A stretch of 64,000 nucleotides of DNA, from assembly GCA_029846755.1 (NCBI GenBank), contig JARWBI010000005.1:1-64000 (forward strand), read 5' to 3'. The translations under genes were made by a program, and so were the position numbers. The notes under the pieces were generated by a model. That model was not told the DNA's origin. It worked only from the letters and a program-made list of their open reading frames with translations, and ran no database searches. Below are positions 10,069-18,631 of the stretch, piece after piece (the stretch's first letter is position 1; each line of letters begins with the position of its first letter). This DNA comes from Falsirhodobacter flavus. Its GTDB lineage: Bacteria; Pseudomonadota; Alphaproteobacteria; Rhodobacterales; Rhodobacteraceae.

Positions 10069-10287
10069 ATGTTCGCAGCGTTCCGTCGATCTCCGCCAAA
10101 GGCAGGCATTCCCCCGTTGAACCCGATGTTCGAGGTCCAGCTTGTGGATTGCAGCCCCGTGGGGATGCCGCTGACGATTTTCACCAATGACCCGTTGCTG
10201 GTCGCGGACGAACTGATGCAGGGCCGCGATCCGGGACAATGGGATGTAACGATACGCGCCCTCGCCGCTGGCGAACGGCCGGTCTGA
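10069..10287 (+). CDS. Small conserved-looking protein upstream of the sulfate transporter
   Basis: A 72-residue protein of unknown function. The ATG follows a strong AAAGGAGG ribosome site at proper spacing, and the gene ends 17 bases before the sulfate-binding-protein start, so it looks genuinely translated and cotranscribed. No signal peptide or membrane segment is seen. The middle ([25 protein letters not shown]) is hydrophobic with one cysteine, and the end is acidic then basic. Its position between a sulfur-type regulator and the importer suggests a sulfur-related role, but no family was recognised. Confidence 0.65.
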   Translation: MFAAFRRSPPKAGIPPLNPMFEVQLVDCSPVGMPLTIFTNDPLLVADELMQGRDPGQWDVTIRALAAGERPV

Positions 10288-10304
10288 ACTTCAGGGAGAC
10301 AGCC

Positions 10305-11282
10305 ATGAAAACCACGCTATCGCTGATCGCCGCGCTTGCCCTGGCGGTTCCCGCCTCGGCCGAGACGCTGCTGAACGTGTCTTACGATCCGACGCGCGAA
10401 TTCTATCGCGAATACAACGAATACTTTTCGGACTGGTGGGAAGGGCAGGGGCACGAGGCCGCGACCATCGACACCTCGCATGGCGGCTCGGGCGCGCAGG
10501 CCCGCGCGGTGATCGACGGTCTGAATGCGCAGGTCGTGACGCTGGCGCTGGCCGCAGACATCGACGCAATCGCGACAAACACCCAGAAGATTCCCGCCGA
10601 CTGGCAATCGAAGCTGGAGCATCAGTCCTCGCCCTATACCTCGACCATCGTGTTTCTGGTGCGCGAGGGGAACCCGAAGGGCATCGCCGACTGGGGCGAT
10701 CTGGTGAAGGAAGGCACGCAGGTCATCACGCCGAACCCGAAGACCTCGGGCGGGGCGCGCTGGAACTATCTGGCGGCCTGGGCCTGGGCGGAAAAGAACG
10801 GGCAGGACCCGCAGGCCTTCGTCGGTTCGCTGTATAAGAACGTGCCGGTGCTGGACACGGGTGCGCGCGGATCGACCACCACCTTCACGCAGCGGGGCAT
10901 CGGCGACGTGCTGCTGGCATGGGAGAACGAGGCATGGTTGGCGCTGGACGAGCTTGGCGAGGATCAGTTCGACATCGTGGTCCCCTCCGTGTCGATCCTG
11001 GCCGAACCGCCCGTTGCGCTGGTCGAGGGCAACATCGCCAATGACGCGCAGCGCGAGCTTGCGACCGCCTATCTGGCCCAGCTCTATTCCCCCGAGGCTC
11101 AGGCGCTGGCGCTGAAGCATTACTACCGCGCGTGGGACACTTCGGCGGCTGCGCCGGAAGACGTGGCGCGGTTCCCGGAGCTGGACCTCGTGACCATCGC
11201 AGATTTCGGCGGCTGGGCCAAAGCGCAGCCGGAACATTTCGGGGATGGCGGCATCTTCGACCAGATCTATTCGGGGAACTGA
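10305..11282 (+). CDS. Sulfate ABC transporter substrate-binding protein
   Basis: A 325-residue periplasmic binding protein for sulfate or thiosulfate. Residues 1-19 form a signal peptide ending PASA. The mature start ([15 protein letters not shown]) is the family signature, and [15 protein letters not shown] near 64-78 contributes to anion binding. [11 protein letters not shown] and the later [13 protein letters not shown] are also typical. Start ATG at 10305 follows CAGGGAGA. It leads a compact importer cluster with cysT, cysW and cysA. Whether it is Sbp or CysP cannot be decided by reading. Confidence 0.93.
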   Translation: MKTTLSLIAALALAVPASAETLLNVSYDPTREFYREYNEYFSDWWEGQGHEAATIDTSHGGSGAQARAVIDGLNAQVVTLALAADIDAIATNTQKIPADWQSKLEHQSSPYTSTIVFLVREGNPKGIADWGDLVKEGTQVITPNPKTSGGARWNYLAAWAWAEKNGQDPQAFVGSLYKNVPVLDTGARGSTTTFTQRGIGDVLLAWENEAWLALDELGEDQFDIVVPSVSILAEPPVALVEGNIANDAQRELATAYLAQLYSPEAQALALKHYYRAWDTSAAAPEDVARFPELDLVTIADFGGWAKAQPEHFGDGGIFDQIYSGN

Positions 11283-11283
11283 G

Positions 11284-12096
11284 TTGATCCACCGCCAGAA
11301 GTCCGCGATGCCGGGCTTCGGCCTTTCCATGGGGATCACGCTGACCATGCTTTCGGTCATCGTGATCCTGCCCATCGCGATGCTAATCGCGCGGGGCATC
11401 GCATGGGGCCCGGCCGAGGTCTGGAACATCGTCTCGTCGCAGCGCGTGCTGAATGCGCTGTTTCTGTCGTTCAAGCTGTCCTTCTTTGCGGCGCTGTTCA
11501 ATCTGGTGTTCGGCGTGGCGCTGGCATGGGTTCTGGCGCGCTATCCCTTTCCGGGGCGGCGGTTCATCGATGCCTGCGTCGATCTGCCCTTTGCGCTGCC
11601 GACGGCTGTTGCAGGGATCGCGCTGACGGCGCTTTATGCGCCGAACGGGGTGTTCGGATCGCTGTTCCCGTTCCGCATCGCCTATACCCAGATCGGCATC
11701 TTCATCGCGCTGGTCTTCGTCGGTCTGCCCTTCGTGGTCCGCACCGTCCAGCCCGTCATCGCCGAGATAGAGAAGGAGGTCGAGGAGGCTTCTGCCACTT
11801 TGGGCGCAACGCGGCTTTACACGCTTCGCCGGGTGATCCTGCCGATGCTGACGCCCGCCGCGCTGACCGGATTTGCCCTGTCGCTGGCGCGGTCGGTGGG
11901 CGAATACGGCTCCGTCATCTTCATCGCCGGCAACATCCCCAACCTGACCGAGATTGCCCCCCTGCTGATCGTCATCCGGCTGGAGGAGTTCAACTATGAC
12001 GCCGCCGCCGCCATCGGGATCGCGATGCTGCTGATTTCCTTCGCGATGCTGCTGGTCATCAACCTGATCCAGATGTGGAGCCGCCGTCATGTCTGA
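11284..12096 (+). CDS. cysT: Sulfate ABC transporter permease CysT
   Basis: A 270-residue inner-membrane permease with about six membrane helices. The EAA loop is EEASATLGATRLYTLRRVILP. LPTAVAGIALTALYAPNG is characteristic of CysT/CysU. The preferred start is TTG at 11284, two bases after the binding-protein stop, because RQKSAMPGFGLSMG aligns with the usual CysT N-terminus; ATG at 11308 is the alternative. The 3' end overlaps cysW by eight bases. Confidence 0.9.
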   Translation: MIHRQKSAMPGFGLSMGITLTMLSVIVILPIAMLIARGIAWGPAEVWNIVSSQRVLNALFLSFKLSFFAALFNLVFGVALAWVLARYPFPGRRFIDACVDLPFALPTAVAGIALTALYAPNGVFGSLFPFRIAYTQIGIFIALVFVGLPFVVRTVQPVIAEIEKEVEEASATLGATRLYTLRRVILPMLTPAALTGFALSLARSVGEYGSVIFIAGNIPNLTEIAPLLIVIRLEEFNYDAAAAIGIAMLLISFAMLLVINLIQMWSRRHV

Positions 12097-12946
12097 TGTC
12101 ACCACCTTCCGCGCCCCGACCGAGGAAGCGCCCATCGTCCGCCGCATCCTGATCGGCGTCGTCGTGGCGCTTCTGGCCGTGCTGGTGCTGGCCCCGCTGT
12201 TCGTCGTCTTTGCCGAGGCCCTGTCGCGCGGCGTGGGCGAAGCGGTCAAATCGCTCGGCTCGCGCGATGCGCTGGCGGCGATCCGGCTGACGCTGACCGT
12301 TGCCGCCTTCGCCGTCCCGCTGAACGCGATCTTCGGGCTGGCCGCGGCATGGGCGATCACCAAGTTCGACTTTCGCGGCAAGGCCTTCCTCATCACGCTG
12401 ATCGATCTGCCGTTCTCGGTCTCTCCGGTCGTGGCGGGGCTGTGCCTCGTGCTGCTCTTGGGCACCAACTCGACGCTAGGCGGGCTGCTGGTTGCGAACG
12501 GATATCCGATCATCTTTGCGCTGCCGGGGATCGTGCTGGCCACCGTCTTCGTGACCTTTCCCTTCATCGCGCGCGAATTGATCCCGGTGATGATCGAACA
12601 GGGCAAGGCCGAGGAAGAAGCCGCCCTGACGCTGGGCGCTTCGGGCTGGCGGGTCTTCCGCACCGTGACGCTGCCCAATATCCGCTGGGCGCTGCTGTAT
12701 GGCGTGCTGCTGTGCAACGCCCGCGCGATGGGCGAATTCGGCGCGGTTGCGGTCGTATCCGGCAAGATCCGGGGCGAGACGGCGACGATGCCCATCACCA
12801 TCGAGATGATGTATAACGAATACCTGTCCGTCGCGGCCTTTTCGCTGGCGGCGGTGCTTGCCTTGCTGGCGCTTTTGACGCTGGCGCTGAAGACCCTGCT
12901 GGAATGGCGCCACGCCGACGCCCTTGCCGCCACCGGAGGCCACTGA
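12089..12946 (+). CDS. cysW: Sulfate ABC transporter permease CysW
   Basis: A 285-residue permease that forms the heterodimeric channel with CysT. It has about six membrane helices, and the EAA motif is [33 protein letters not shown] and the closing [17 protein letters not shown] are CysW-type. Start ATG at 12089 overlaps the end of cysT, which implies translational coupling. The cytoplasmic ATPase gene follows after one base. Confidence 0.92.
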   Translation: MSDVTTFRAPTEEAPIVRRILIGVVVALLAVLVLAPLFVVFAEALSRGVGEAVKSLGSRDALAAIRLTLTVAAFAVPLNAIFGLAAAWAITKFDFRGKAFLITLIDLPFSVSPVVAGLCLVLLLGTNSTLGGLLVANGYPIIFALPGIVLATVFVTFPFIARELIPVMIEQGKAEEEAALTLGASGWRVFRTVTLPNIRWALLYGVLLCNARAMGEFGAVAVVSGKIRGETATMPITIEMMYNEYLSVAAFSLAAVLALLALLTLALKTLLEWRHADALAATGGH

Positions 12947-12947
12947 C

Positions 12948-13667
12948 ATGCATATCGAAATCGACGAGATCGCCAAATCCTTCGGAGAGACCACGGCGCT
13001 GCATCCGGTCAGCCTGCCGATCCCATCCGGCGCGCTGGTCGCGCTGCTTGGCCCGTCGGGCTCCGGCAAGACGACGCTGCTGCGGATCCTCGGCGGGCTG
13101 GAATTCCCCAGTTCCGGCCGCGTGCTGTTCGACGGCAAGGATGCGACCGGCCTGACGGTGCAGGAACGCCGGGCGGGCTTCGTGTTCCAAAGCTACGCCC
13201 TGTTCCGCCACATGACGGTGTTCGAGAATATCGCCTATGGCCTGCGCGCCCGGCCCCGTGCATCCCGCCCGCCGAATGCCGAGATCACCCGCCGCGTAAC
13301 CAAACTGCTGGAGCTGATCCAGCTGCCCGACATCGGCAAACGCTTCCCGACGCAGCTTTCGGGCGGCCAGCGGCAACGGGTCGCGCTGGCTCGCGCCTTG
13401 GCGATCGAGCCGCGGATGCTGCTGCTGGACGAACCCTTCGGCGCGCTGGATGCCCGCGTGCGCAAGGAACTCCGGACCGGGCTGCGCGAAATCCACGACG
13501 CCACTGGACTGACCACGGTCTTCGTGACCCACGATCAGGAGGAGGCGATGGAACTCGCCGACCTCGTCGTCGTCATGTCGATGGGCCGGATCGAGCAGAT
13601 CGGCAAGCCGTCCGACATCCGCGCTCGCCCGGCCACCGATTTCGTGCGCGAGTTCATCTCGGCCTGA
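12948..13667 (+). CDS. cysA: Sulfate ABC transporter ATP-binding protein, short form
   Basis: The ATPase of the sulfate importer, 239 residues. Walker A is GPSGSGKT (35-42), the signature is LSGGQRQR, Walker B is [11 protein letters not shown], and the switch histidine lies in VTHDQEEA. Typical CysA proteins are about 330-360 residues with a C-terminal TRAP-like/TOBE regulatory region. This one ends soon after the nucleotide-binding domain ([11 protein letters not shown]), so that region is absent. The stop is clean, with no sign of a frameshift, so the short form seems genuine. Confidence 0.9.
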   Translation: MHIEIDEIAKSFGETTALHPVSLPIPSGALVALLGPSGSGKTTLLRILGGLEFPSSGRVLFDGKDATGLTVQERRAGFVFQSYALFRHMTVFENIAYGLRARPRASRPPNAEITRRVTKLLELIQLPDIGKRFPTQLSGGQRQRVALARALAIEPRMLLLDEPFGALDARVRKELRTGLREIHDATGLTTVFVTHDQEEAMELADLVVVMSMGRIEQIGKPSDIRARPATDFVREFISA

Positions 13668-13691
13668 CCCGCCGGGGCTGGGGCCCTGGCT

Positions 13692-13741
13692 CGGCCCAAC
13701 ATCGACGAGATGGCGAAGCCGTCGAGGAGTGGCGGGAGCGC
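13692..13741. repeat. Dispersed intergenic repeat, copy A
   Basis: About 50 bases starting CGGCCCAACATCGACGAGAT and ending GAGTGGCGGGAGCGC. It closely matches 27572-27622, with a few substitutions and a small length difference. It sits just after cysA, against the 3' end of the DUF2948 gene. Confidence 0.65.
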
Positions 13742-14214
13742 TACCCGTGCTGCGGTGCCTTGCGCGACGGGGCCAGATAGGGCCGCGTCACGTCCCGAAG
13801 CGTCGCATCGCAGGCTTCCATGTCCAGCGCTACGGCGCCATCGCCCGCCAGCGTGATCTCCACCGCGCCAGTGCCGTCCTCGCCCGCCTTCCATTCGACC
13901 GACAGGACCGACAGCACCGTATCGGCATCGCTGCGGTCGATCCCGTGGCTGCGGACTGCCAGCACGCCGTCGAAGGACAGCAGCGACTGCACCCGTTCGA
14001 CCCCACGGCCACTGCGTTCGGCTGCCTCGCGGTCCTCCCAGCGAAAGCGGTTCAGCAGCAGCGCGAACTGCCGTTTGGAGGGGCGATACTTCATCTCGGA
14101 AATCGGCAGCACCGCATCCTGCACCAGCGTCGAGATCACGCGCAGATCGTCCGCATCCTCGGCCCCGAGATAAAGCGGGCGTTCGTCGCCGTCTTCGAAC
14201 CGTGCATCAGCCAT
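13741..14214 (-). CDS. DUF2948 family protein
   Basis: A 157-residue acidic cytosolic protein of unknown function, matching the alphaproteobacterial DUF2948 family. Recognisable segments are LYLGAEDADDLRVISTLVQDAV near 14-35 and RFALLLNRFRWEDRE-like sequence near 47-62. No membrane segment is present. It lies 57 bases downstream of murA on the same strand, an arrangement I associate with Rhodobacterales, so it may be cotranscribed with this peptidoglycan gene. Confidence 0.8.
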   Translation of the reverse strand: MADARFEDGDERPLYLGAEDADDLRVISTLVQDAVLPISEMKYRPSKRQFALLLNRFRWEDREAAERSGRGVERVQSLLSFDGVLAVRSHGIDRSDADTVLSVLSVEWKAGEDGTGAVEITLAGDGAVALDMEACDATLRDVTRPYLAPSRKAPQHG

Positions 14215-14271
14215 CTTCGCGCCCCTTACGATGTTTCACGCAAACATATGGAGCGGGGCGCGAAGGGCAAG

Positions 14272-15534
14272 TCATCCGGCGATCCGTTCGATCAGCGCGC
14301 CGCAGGCCGACAGCTTCTCCTCGACCCGCTCATACCCGCGGTCGAGGTGATAGACGCGGCTGACCACCGTTTCGCCCTCTGCCGCCAGCGCCGCTAGGAT
14401 CAAGGACACCGAGGCCCGCAGGTCCGTCGCCATCACCGGCGCACCGCGCAGCTTTTCGACGCCGTGGACGGTCGCATGGCCACCCTGCACCTCGATCCGG
14501 GCGCCCATCCGGGTCAGTTCCGGGGCGTGCATGAAGCGGTTCTCGAAAATCTTCTCCTCCAGCACCGAAGTGCCCTCGGCGGTGCAAAGCAGCGCCATCA
14601 TCTGCGCCTGAAGGTCGGTGGGGAAGCCGGGAAAGGGCTCGGTCACCACATCCACCGCGCGGATGCGGCCGTTCTTGCGTGCGACGGTCAGCCCGCGCTC
14701 GGTTTCCGTCACCGACACGCCCGCCGCGTCCAGCTTCTCGCAGAATGCCGCGAGCAGGTCGATCCTCCCGCCGAGCAGCTCCACCTCGCCGCCGCAGATC
14801 GCGGGGGCAAGCATGTAGGTGCCAAGCTCGATCCGGTCGGTCACCACCGGATGCGTCGCCCCGCCCAGACGGTCCACGCCCTGAATGGTGATGGTCGATG
14901 TGCCTTCGCCCTCGATCTGCGCACCCATGCGGCGCAGACATTGCGCAAGGTCCACGATCTCCGGCTCGCGCGCGGCGTTCTTCAACACGGTCGTGCCCTT
15001 GGCCAGCGTCGCCGCCATCAGCGCATTCTCGGTCGCCCCAACCGACACGATCGGAAACTCGAACACTGCGCCCCGCAGTCCCGAGGTCTTTGCCCGCACA
15101 TAGCCGTCGCGCAGGTCCAGCTCCGCGCCCATCGCCTCCAGCGCCTTCAGGTGAAGATCGACAGGGCGCGCGCCGATGGCGCAGCCGCCGGGCAGGGACA
15201 CCTCGGCCTGCCCGAACCGCGCCAGAAGCGGCCCCAGCACCAGGATGGACGCGCGCATCTTCCGCACGATGTCGTAATCGGCATGCTGGCTGGTCAGGTC
15301 ATGCGAAGACATCGCCAGAACCTGTCCGCCCTGCAGCGCCACCACCTCGGCCCCCAGAGATCCCAGAAGCTGCGTCATCGTGCGGATGTCCGACAGGCGC
15401 GGCGCATTGGTCAGCGTCAGCGGCTCTTCGGTCAGAAGCGTTGCAGGCATCAGTGTCAGACAGGCATTCTTTGCGCCCGCAATGGGGATTTGCCCCTTCA
15501 AAGGGCCGTTGCCCCGAACCAGAATCGAATCCAT
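14272..15534 (-). CDS. murA: UDP-N-acetylglucosamine 1-carboxyvinyltransferase
   Basis: A 420-residue enzyme for the first committed step of peptidoglycan synthesis. It transfers enolpyruvate from PEP to UDP-GlcNAc. Lys22-Asn23 (GAKNACL) bind substrate, and Cys118 in [11 protein letters not shown] is the general acid and fosfomycin target. [15 protein letters not shown] near the C-terminus is typical. A 52-residue gene lies nine bases upstream on the same strand and the DUF2948 gene lies downstream. Confidence 0.96.
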   Translation of the reverse strand: MDSILVRGNGPLKGQIPIAGAKNACLTLMPATLLTEEPLTLTNAPRLSDIRTMTQLLGSLGAEVVALQGGQVLAMSSHDLTSQHADYDIVRKMRASILVLGPLLARFGQAEVSLPGGCAIGARPVDLHLKALEAMGAELDLRDGYVRAKTSGLRGAVFEFPIVSVGATENALMAATLAKGTTVLKNAAREPEIVDLAQCLRRMGAQIEGEGTSTITIQGVDRLGGATHPVVTDRIELGTYMLAPAICGGEVELLGGRIDLLAAFCEKLDAAGVSVTETERGLTVARKNGRIRAVDVVTEPFPGFPTDLQAQMMALLCTAEGTSVLEEKIFENRFMHAPELTRMGARIEVQGGHATVHGVEKLRGAPVMATDLRASVSLILAALAAEGETVVSRVYHLDRGYERVEEKLSACGALIERIAG

Positions 15535-15543
15535 GCCTGCCCC

Positions 15544-15702
15544 TTATTCGTTGTCTTCCGCCCGCGCTCGCGCCTGCGCCTTGCGCCGGGCCATATTGGC
15601 CTTCAGCGCCGCCTTCAACCTGTCTTCGCGGGTTTCGGGCGCAGGTTTCACACGCTTGGGCGCTTTCCCGCCCTGCGGAGTTTCGTCATTTTCACTGCTC
15701 AT
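15544..15702 (-). CDS. 52-residue basic protein upstream of murA
   Basis: A short gene with N-terminus MSSENDETPQGGKAPKRVK and C-terminus KANMARRKAQARARAEDNE. It is strongly charged: an acidic head, a Lys/Pro-rich middle, and a helical Arg/Ala-rich tail around EDRLKAALKANM. I recall similar small proteins next to murA in Rhodobacterales, but no function is known. It ends nine bases before the murA start. The basic tail could bind nucleic acid; that is inference only. Confidence 0.7.
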   Translation of the reverse strand: MSSENDETPQGGKAPKRVKPAPETREDRLKAALKANMARRKAQARARAEDNE

Positions 15703-15745
15703 TCCGTTTCTTTATCCCGGCGCGAAAAAACCGTCCAGTTGGGGG

Positions 15746-15774
15746 TTGCAAGGCCCCGAAATTAGTTCTAATCA
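15746..15774 (+). promoter_or_regulatory. Sigma-70-type promoter of tRNA-Thr
   Basis: TTGCAA at 15746-15751, a 17-base spacer, and TAATCA at 15769-15774 lie 32 bases upstream of the mature tRNA start. The other two tRNA genes of the window have equivalent -35/-10 pairs at matching distances. Confidence 0.6.
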
Positions 15775-15806
15775 GCCGCCACACCGCAGGAAACACCTGC
15801 ACCGGC

Positions 15807-15881
15807 GCTGCAGTAGCTCAGTGGTAGAGCACACCCTTGGTAAGGGTGAGGTCGAGAGTTCAATCCTCTCTTGCAGCACCA
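15807..15881 (+). tRNA. tRNA-Thr (anticodon GGU)
   Basis: Acceptor GCTGCAG pairs with TTGCAGC (one G-T pair). The D-arm is GCTC/GAGC, the anticodon stem CACCC/GGGTG encloses loop TTGGTAA with anticodon GGT, and the T-arm is GAGAG/CTCTC with TTCAATC. CCA is encoded at 15879-15881. The 3' 23 bases of the gene and the next five bases are duplicated at 21289-21316, so this tRNA is the integration site of the downstream island. Confidence 0.96.
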
Positions 15882-15886
15882 TCTTT
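15859..15886 (+). repeat. attL: 28-bp direct repeat at the tRNA-Thr 3' end
   Basis: This 28-base stretch, TTCAATCCTCTC through CACCATCTTT, is identical to 21289-21316. Flanking bases differ on both sides. It spans the 3' strand of the T-arm, the acceptor, CCA and five bases beyond, as expected for a tyrosine-integrase attachment core. Confidence 0.9.
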
Positions 15887-15938
15887 TCTCCTTTCGGATC
15901 AAAAAGATGCAAGCTAACAAGGGCTTGGACTGACTTCG

Positions 15939-15948
15939 GTGCTACACC
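15939..15948 (+). repeat. Decamer GTGCTACACC, copy 1
   Basis: First of two copies 13 bases apart, between attL and int. A third copy lies at 21217-21226 near attR. This is a possible arm-type integrase or excisionase site. Confidence 0.4.
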
Positions 15949-15951
15949 GGA

Positions 15952-15961
15952 GTGCTACACC
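15952..15961 (+). repeat. Decamer GTGCTACACC, copy 2
   Basis: Second left-end copy, 12 bases before the int start codon. In context GGAGTGCTACACCG it resembles the right-end copy GAAGTGCTACACCA. Confidence 0.4.
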
Positions 15962-15973
15962 GTGGTATTGCAG

Positions 15974-16708
15974 ATGGCTCGACCCTTCCCCCACCCGCGC
16001 ACCGGGGTCTTCTATTTCCGTCAGAAGGTTCCCGCCGATCTTCGGCATATACTTGGCAACAAGATCGTCTCGCGGTCCCTCCGCACAAAAGACCCAGCGA
16101 CGGCCAAGTTGCGGAACGTGGAAGAGGTGCGAAAGCAAGCCCTGATCTGGGAGCGGCACCGAAAGTCCCCCGAGCCAATCCCGCACAAGCAAATCGTGGC
16201 TCTCTCGGGGGTCGTCTATCGGGACTACATGGCGATGCTGGACCACGGCACCCTCTGCCTTCGGATCACGCCGGAAGCAGGGTCGGTGAAGACGGGTCGC
16301 TACAGGGTGGTGCCGATGCACCCGCAGCTTGTGGAGATGGGTCTGCCGGAGATGATCCGCAGCCTCCCTGATGGCCCGATCTTCTACTCGACGGCCCCCA
16401 TTCGCGGAAAGCCCGCCAATCCGGTTGAGCGCGCTCAGAGTGCTGGAGCGAAGGTCGGTCAGTGGGTGCGGAAGGTGGTCGGGATCACCGACCCGGACGT
16501 GCAGCCCAGCCATGCGTGGCGGCACAGGTTCAAGACCATAGCGCGGGAGGCCGGGATTGATGTGGAGATCCGAGACGCAATCCAAGGTCATGAAGACGGC
16601 AGGGCCGCAAGCGATTATGGAGAGGTCACGATTAGAGCCATGCGGGACGCGATCAGGCGTCTTGAGCCGATAGAGGTTGGTTCGTGGAGCCGGGAAGGGG
16701 CGACTTAA
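15974..16708 (+). pseudogene. Tyrosine recombinase (integrase) with an internal deletion
   Basis: The 244-codon frame joins two integrase ends. Residues 1-75 match the N-terminal arm region of tRNA-targeting integrases (FPHPRTGVFYFRQKVPADLR). From about residue 94 it matches the catalytic domain after its first half (LRITPEAGSVKTGRYR). Lys106, His180 and Arg183 (HAWRHR), His206 (GHEDGR) and nucleophile Tyr215 (ASDYGE) remain. The core-binding domain and the stretch bearing the first catalytic arginine are missing. Family members are about 400-450 residues. The join is in frame, so a short protein may be made, but it should be unable to recombine alone. Start ATG at 15974 is uncertain. Confidence 0.8.
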
Positions 16709-16750
16709 GCACCCCCTCTCGGTGTTCTACTACGTATGCCGGAGGGCGGA

Positions 16751-17263
16751 TTAGATCACTTCGCCCGTCTCCGGGTCGGGAGCCTTCCCCGTCACCCACT
16801 CCCAGACGCGACACCCCATGAGGCGGCGACAAAGCCTGTCAGCGACCACGGGCACCGGGGGATAGTGTCTCGACCTGCGGAAGCAGACACGCCGTCTCTC
16901 GTCTTCCTTGGGAGCGAAGAACAGCGGGTTCCCGAGGACGTGACGCATGTGCTTGTCTCCGGCCCGCGCACTTTGGAGCCAGCCATTCACCAACCCCAGC
17001 CGTTCCCCCGGAGGCGTCCCATAATAAGCCTCATTCAGCCATTGCAGCGTGGCATGGTCGCGGCGGCTGCGATGGCGCACGTCCCAGCTATCACCACGGG
17101 GACCGCAGCGGGACGTGTTGCGGGTGGTCTTCTTCTGGCACGGCGGAGTGCAGTAGCGTTGATTGCGGCGGTTCGGCGTGAAGGCGGTCGAGCAACCGGG
17201 GCAGACGTGCTGCCCGCCCCCATTGTCGCGAAGGATCAAGTTCAATGCTGTGATCCCGACCAC
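16751..17263 (-). CDS. Zinc-ribbon-like protein of unknown function (island cargo)
   Basis: A 170-residue basic protein. Near the N-terminus, HVCPGC then YCTPPCQK about 14 residues later form a CxxC-CxxxC pair, a likely zinc-binding finger of the kind seen in small phage and plasmid proteins. The remainder is rich in Arg and Trp (WLNEAYYGTPPGERLGLVNGWL) and matches nothing I recognise. The GTG start at 17263 overlaps the end of the RNase HI gene by 22 bases; a TTG overlapping the rnhA stop is an alternative. Overlap implies cotranslation with rnhA. Confidence 0.6.
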   Translation of the reverse strand: MVGITALNLILRDNGGGQHVCPGCSTAFTPNRRNQRYCTPPCQKKTTRNTSRCGPRGDSWDVRHRSRRDHATLQWLNEAYYGTPPGERLGLVNGWLQSARAGDKHMRHVLGNPLFFAPKEDERRRVCFRRSRHYPPVPVVADRLCRRLMGCRVWEWVTGKAPDPETGEVI

Positions 17264-17772
17264 AAAGCTTTTTCACCCTTTCGCGCTGCGCGGTAGGCCA
17301 GCTTGTCAGCTCGTTCGTTGTGCTCTGCTCCGTTGTGACCACGGACCCAGACAAACGCCACGTTGCGTCCATCGACCGCTGCCTCCAATCGGTCCCAGAG
17401 ATCGCGATTGGGCGGTGCCGATCCGTCGCTTTTCTTCCAACCCTTCGCCCTCCAGTTCGCCAGCCATCCGTTCATGGCGTTGGGAATGAGATTGAGGTCG
17501 CAGAAGACGGTCACAGGTTCGCCGCTCGGCACTCCTAGCTGTTCGATAGCGACACAGGCCGCCGTCATCTCCATGCGAATGTTGGTTGTGGGTTCAGCAA
17601 CGAATCCAGAGCGTTCACGCTCCTTCACGATGCCACCGTCTGCGGCGCGGCGGAGGGTCACAATGCCATAGCCGCCGGGGCCGGGGTTCCCGATGCTGGA
17701 ACCGTCTGTATAGATTTCAATGCGAGTCTGGCTGCTGTGCGGCTGGTCATCGCGGGTCGTGGTGGTCTTCAT
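17242..17772 (-). CDS. Ribonuclease HI (island copy)
   Basis: A 176-residue RNase HI that would cut RNA in RNA-DNA hybrids. Active-site residues are visible: Asp23 in YTDGSSIGNPG, Glu68 in MEMTAA, Asp92 in FCDLN and Asp146 in NERADKLA, with the loop histidine His136 in VRGHNGAEH. Start ATG at 17772 follows GGAG; an ATG four codons upstream is closer to no ribosome site. Being inside the tRNA island, it is probably accessory to a chromosomal rnhA. It leads the zinc-ribbon gene on the minus strand. Confidence 0.88.
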   Translation of the reverse strand: MKTTTTRDDQPHSSQTRIEIYTDGSSIGNPGPGGYGIVTLRRAADGGIVKERERSGFVAEPTTNIRMEMTAACVAIEQLGVPSGEPVTVFCDLNLIPNAMNGWLANWRAKGWKKSDGSAPPNRDLWDRLEAAVDGRNVAFVWVRGHNGAEHNERADKLAYRAARKGEKALWSGSQH

Positions 17773-18292
17773 GGTAAGCTCCATTGATGCTTTGATGGTG
17801 GATCAGGTCGAGGCCATCCCTCGGCACGGCACCGTCAGCGGCCCCACCACGAGCACCCGAAAGGCTGCGGAGAGACAGCCAGACGGGGTGCCAGCGGTGT
17901 CGTGCGAAGGAATGAAGGGGAAGGTCGGGGTTGCGCTGGGGGAGCGCTCGGTCGCTAAACACTAGATTTTGTGGATCGTGGTTCGGACTGCCGCGAGAGG
18001 TCCAAAGAGGGTATGTGTTCCTCCGATGGGGGGTGGTAATTGCCGATCCTCGGAGAGTTGTGGAGGGCAGCCCAGCGCCCCCGCGACTTTTCACCGTTCA
18101 GCGCCAAGCTTAAAGTGAGATGCCGCTCTACGGTGCTTCCTGTGGCCTGTGCGGGCGTCCGATCATTTGCGCTGGGTGGCACTGGTCGCTAGGTGTTGTG
18201 TGGTGCCGGATAGCAGGAAGCCCCCGAGGTGATCCCCGAGGGCCTTGAGCTGGTCCAGTGCTACGTCCTGTCCCCGTGAAGTTTGCGGGATG
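17773..18292. other. Gene-poor stretch inside the island
   Basis: About 520 bases without a supportable gene. Short open frames on both strands lack ribosome sites and recognisable composition. A near-duplicated CCCCGAGG pair lies around 18227-18241. The 5' leader of the minus-strand rnhA must lie at its left edge. Nothing else was identified. Confidence 0.5.
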
Positions 18293-18631
18293 CTAGTTCC
18301 TCATGTAGAAGATCGGCAACTCTTGCCACGTTCCGGCCATCCGCATCCGGCCTTCTTGCGCCTTGGCTTCCGCGATCCGCAGCGCCAGCGCCATCCCGTC
18401 CCCCACCTTTTCGCCCCTGACGGGTTCCCCCTTGGCGATCCTCTCGGCAGCTTCGTAGAGCGCATCTCCGGCTGTGATGAGGGCCAGCGCGGCCTCCATG
18501 CGGGCAGCGGCCTTGCGGGCCTTCTTCTTCCCGTGCGCCTCTCTGGTGGCCGTCACGGTGCCCTGTGCGGTGCCAAGGATGATCCCGGTGGCGGCGATCA
18601 GGTGGTCCGTGGTGGTGGTCGCGGTGTGCAT
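18293..18631 (-). CDS. Hypothetical protein, island cargo
   Basis: A 112-residue protein with no recognised family. The ATG at 18631 follows AGAGGGA at good spacing. The N-terminus is Thr-rich (MHTATTTTDHLIAATGIILG), followed by a basic Lys/Ala patch (HGKKKARKAAARMEAALAL) and an Ala/Glu-rich helical part ending LPIFYMRN. Overall it looks like a small helical, possibly nucleic-acid-binding or regulatory protein. It is encoded on the same strand as the recombinase, about 220 bases downstream of the 31-residue membrane ORF. Confidence 0.55.
   Translation of the reverse strand: MHTATTTTDHLIAATGIILGTAQGTVTATREAHGKKKARKAAARMEAALALITAGDALYEAAERIAKGEPVRGEKVGDGMALALRIAEAKAQEGRMRMAGTWQELPIFYMRN

Noticed and set aside
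17720-18182. Several short frames between rnhA and the next island gene
   Set aside because: No ribosome site, no hydrophobic or domain pattern, and they overlap each other on both strands.
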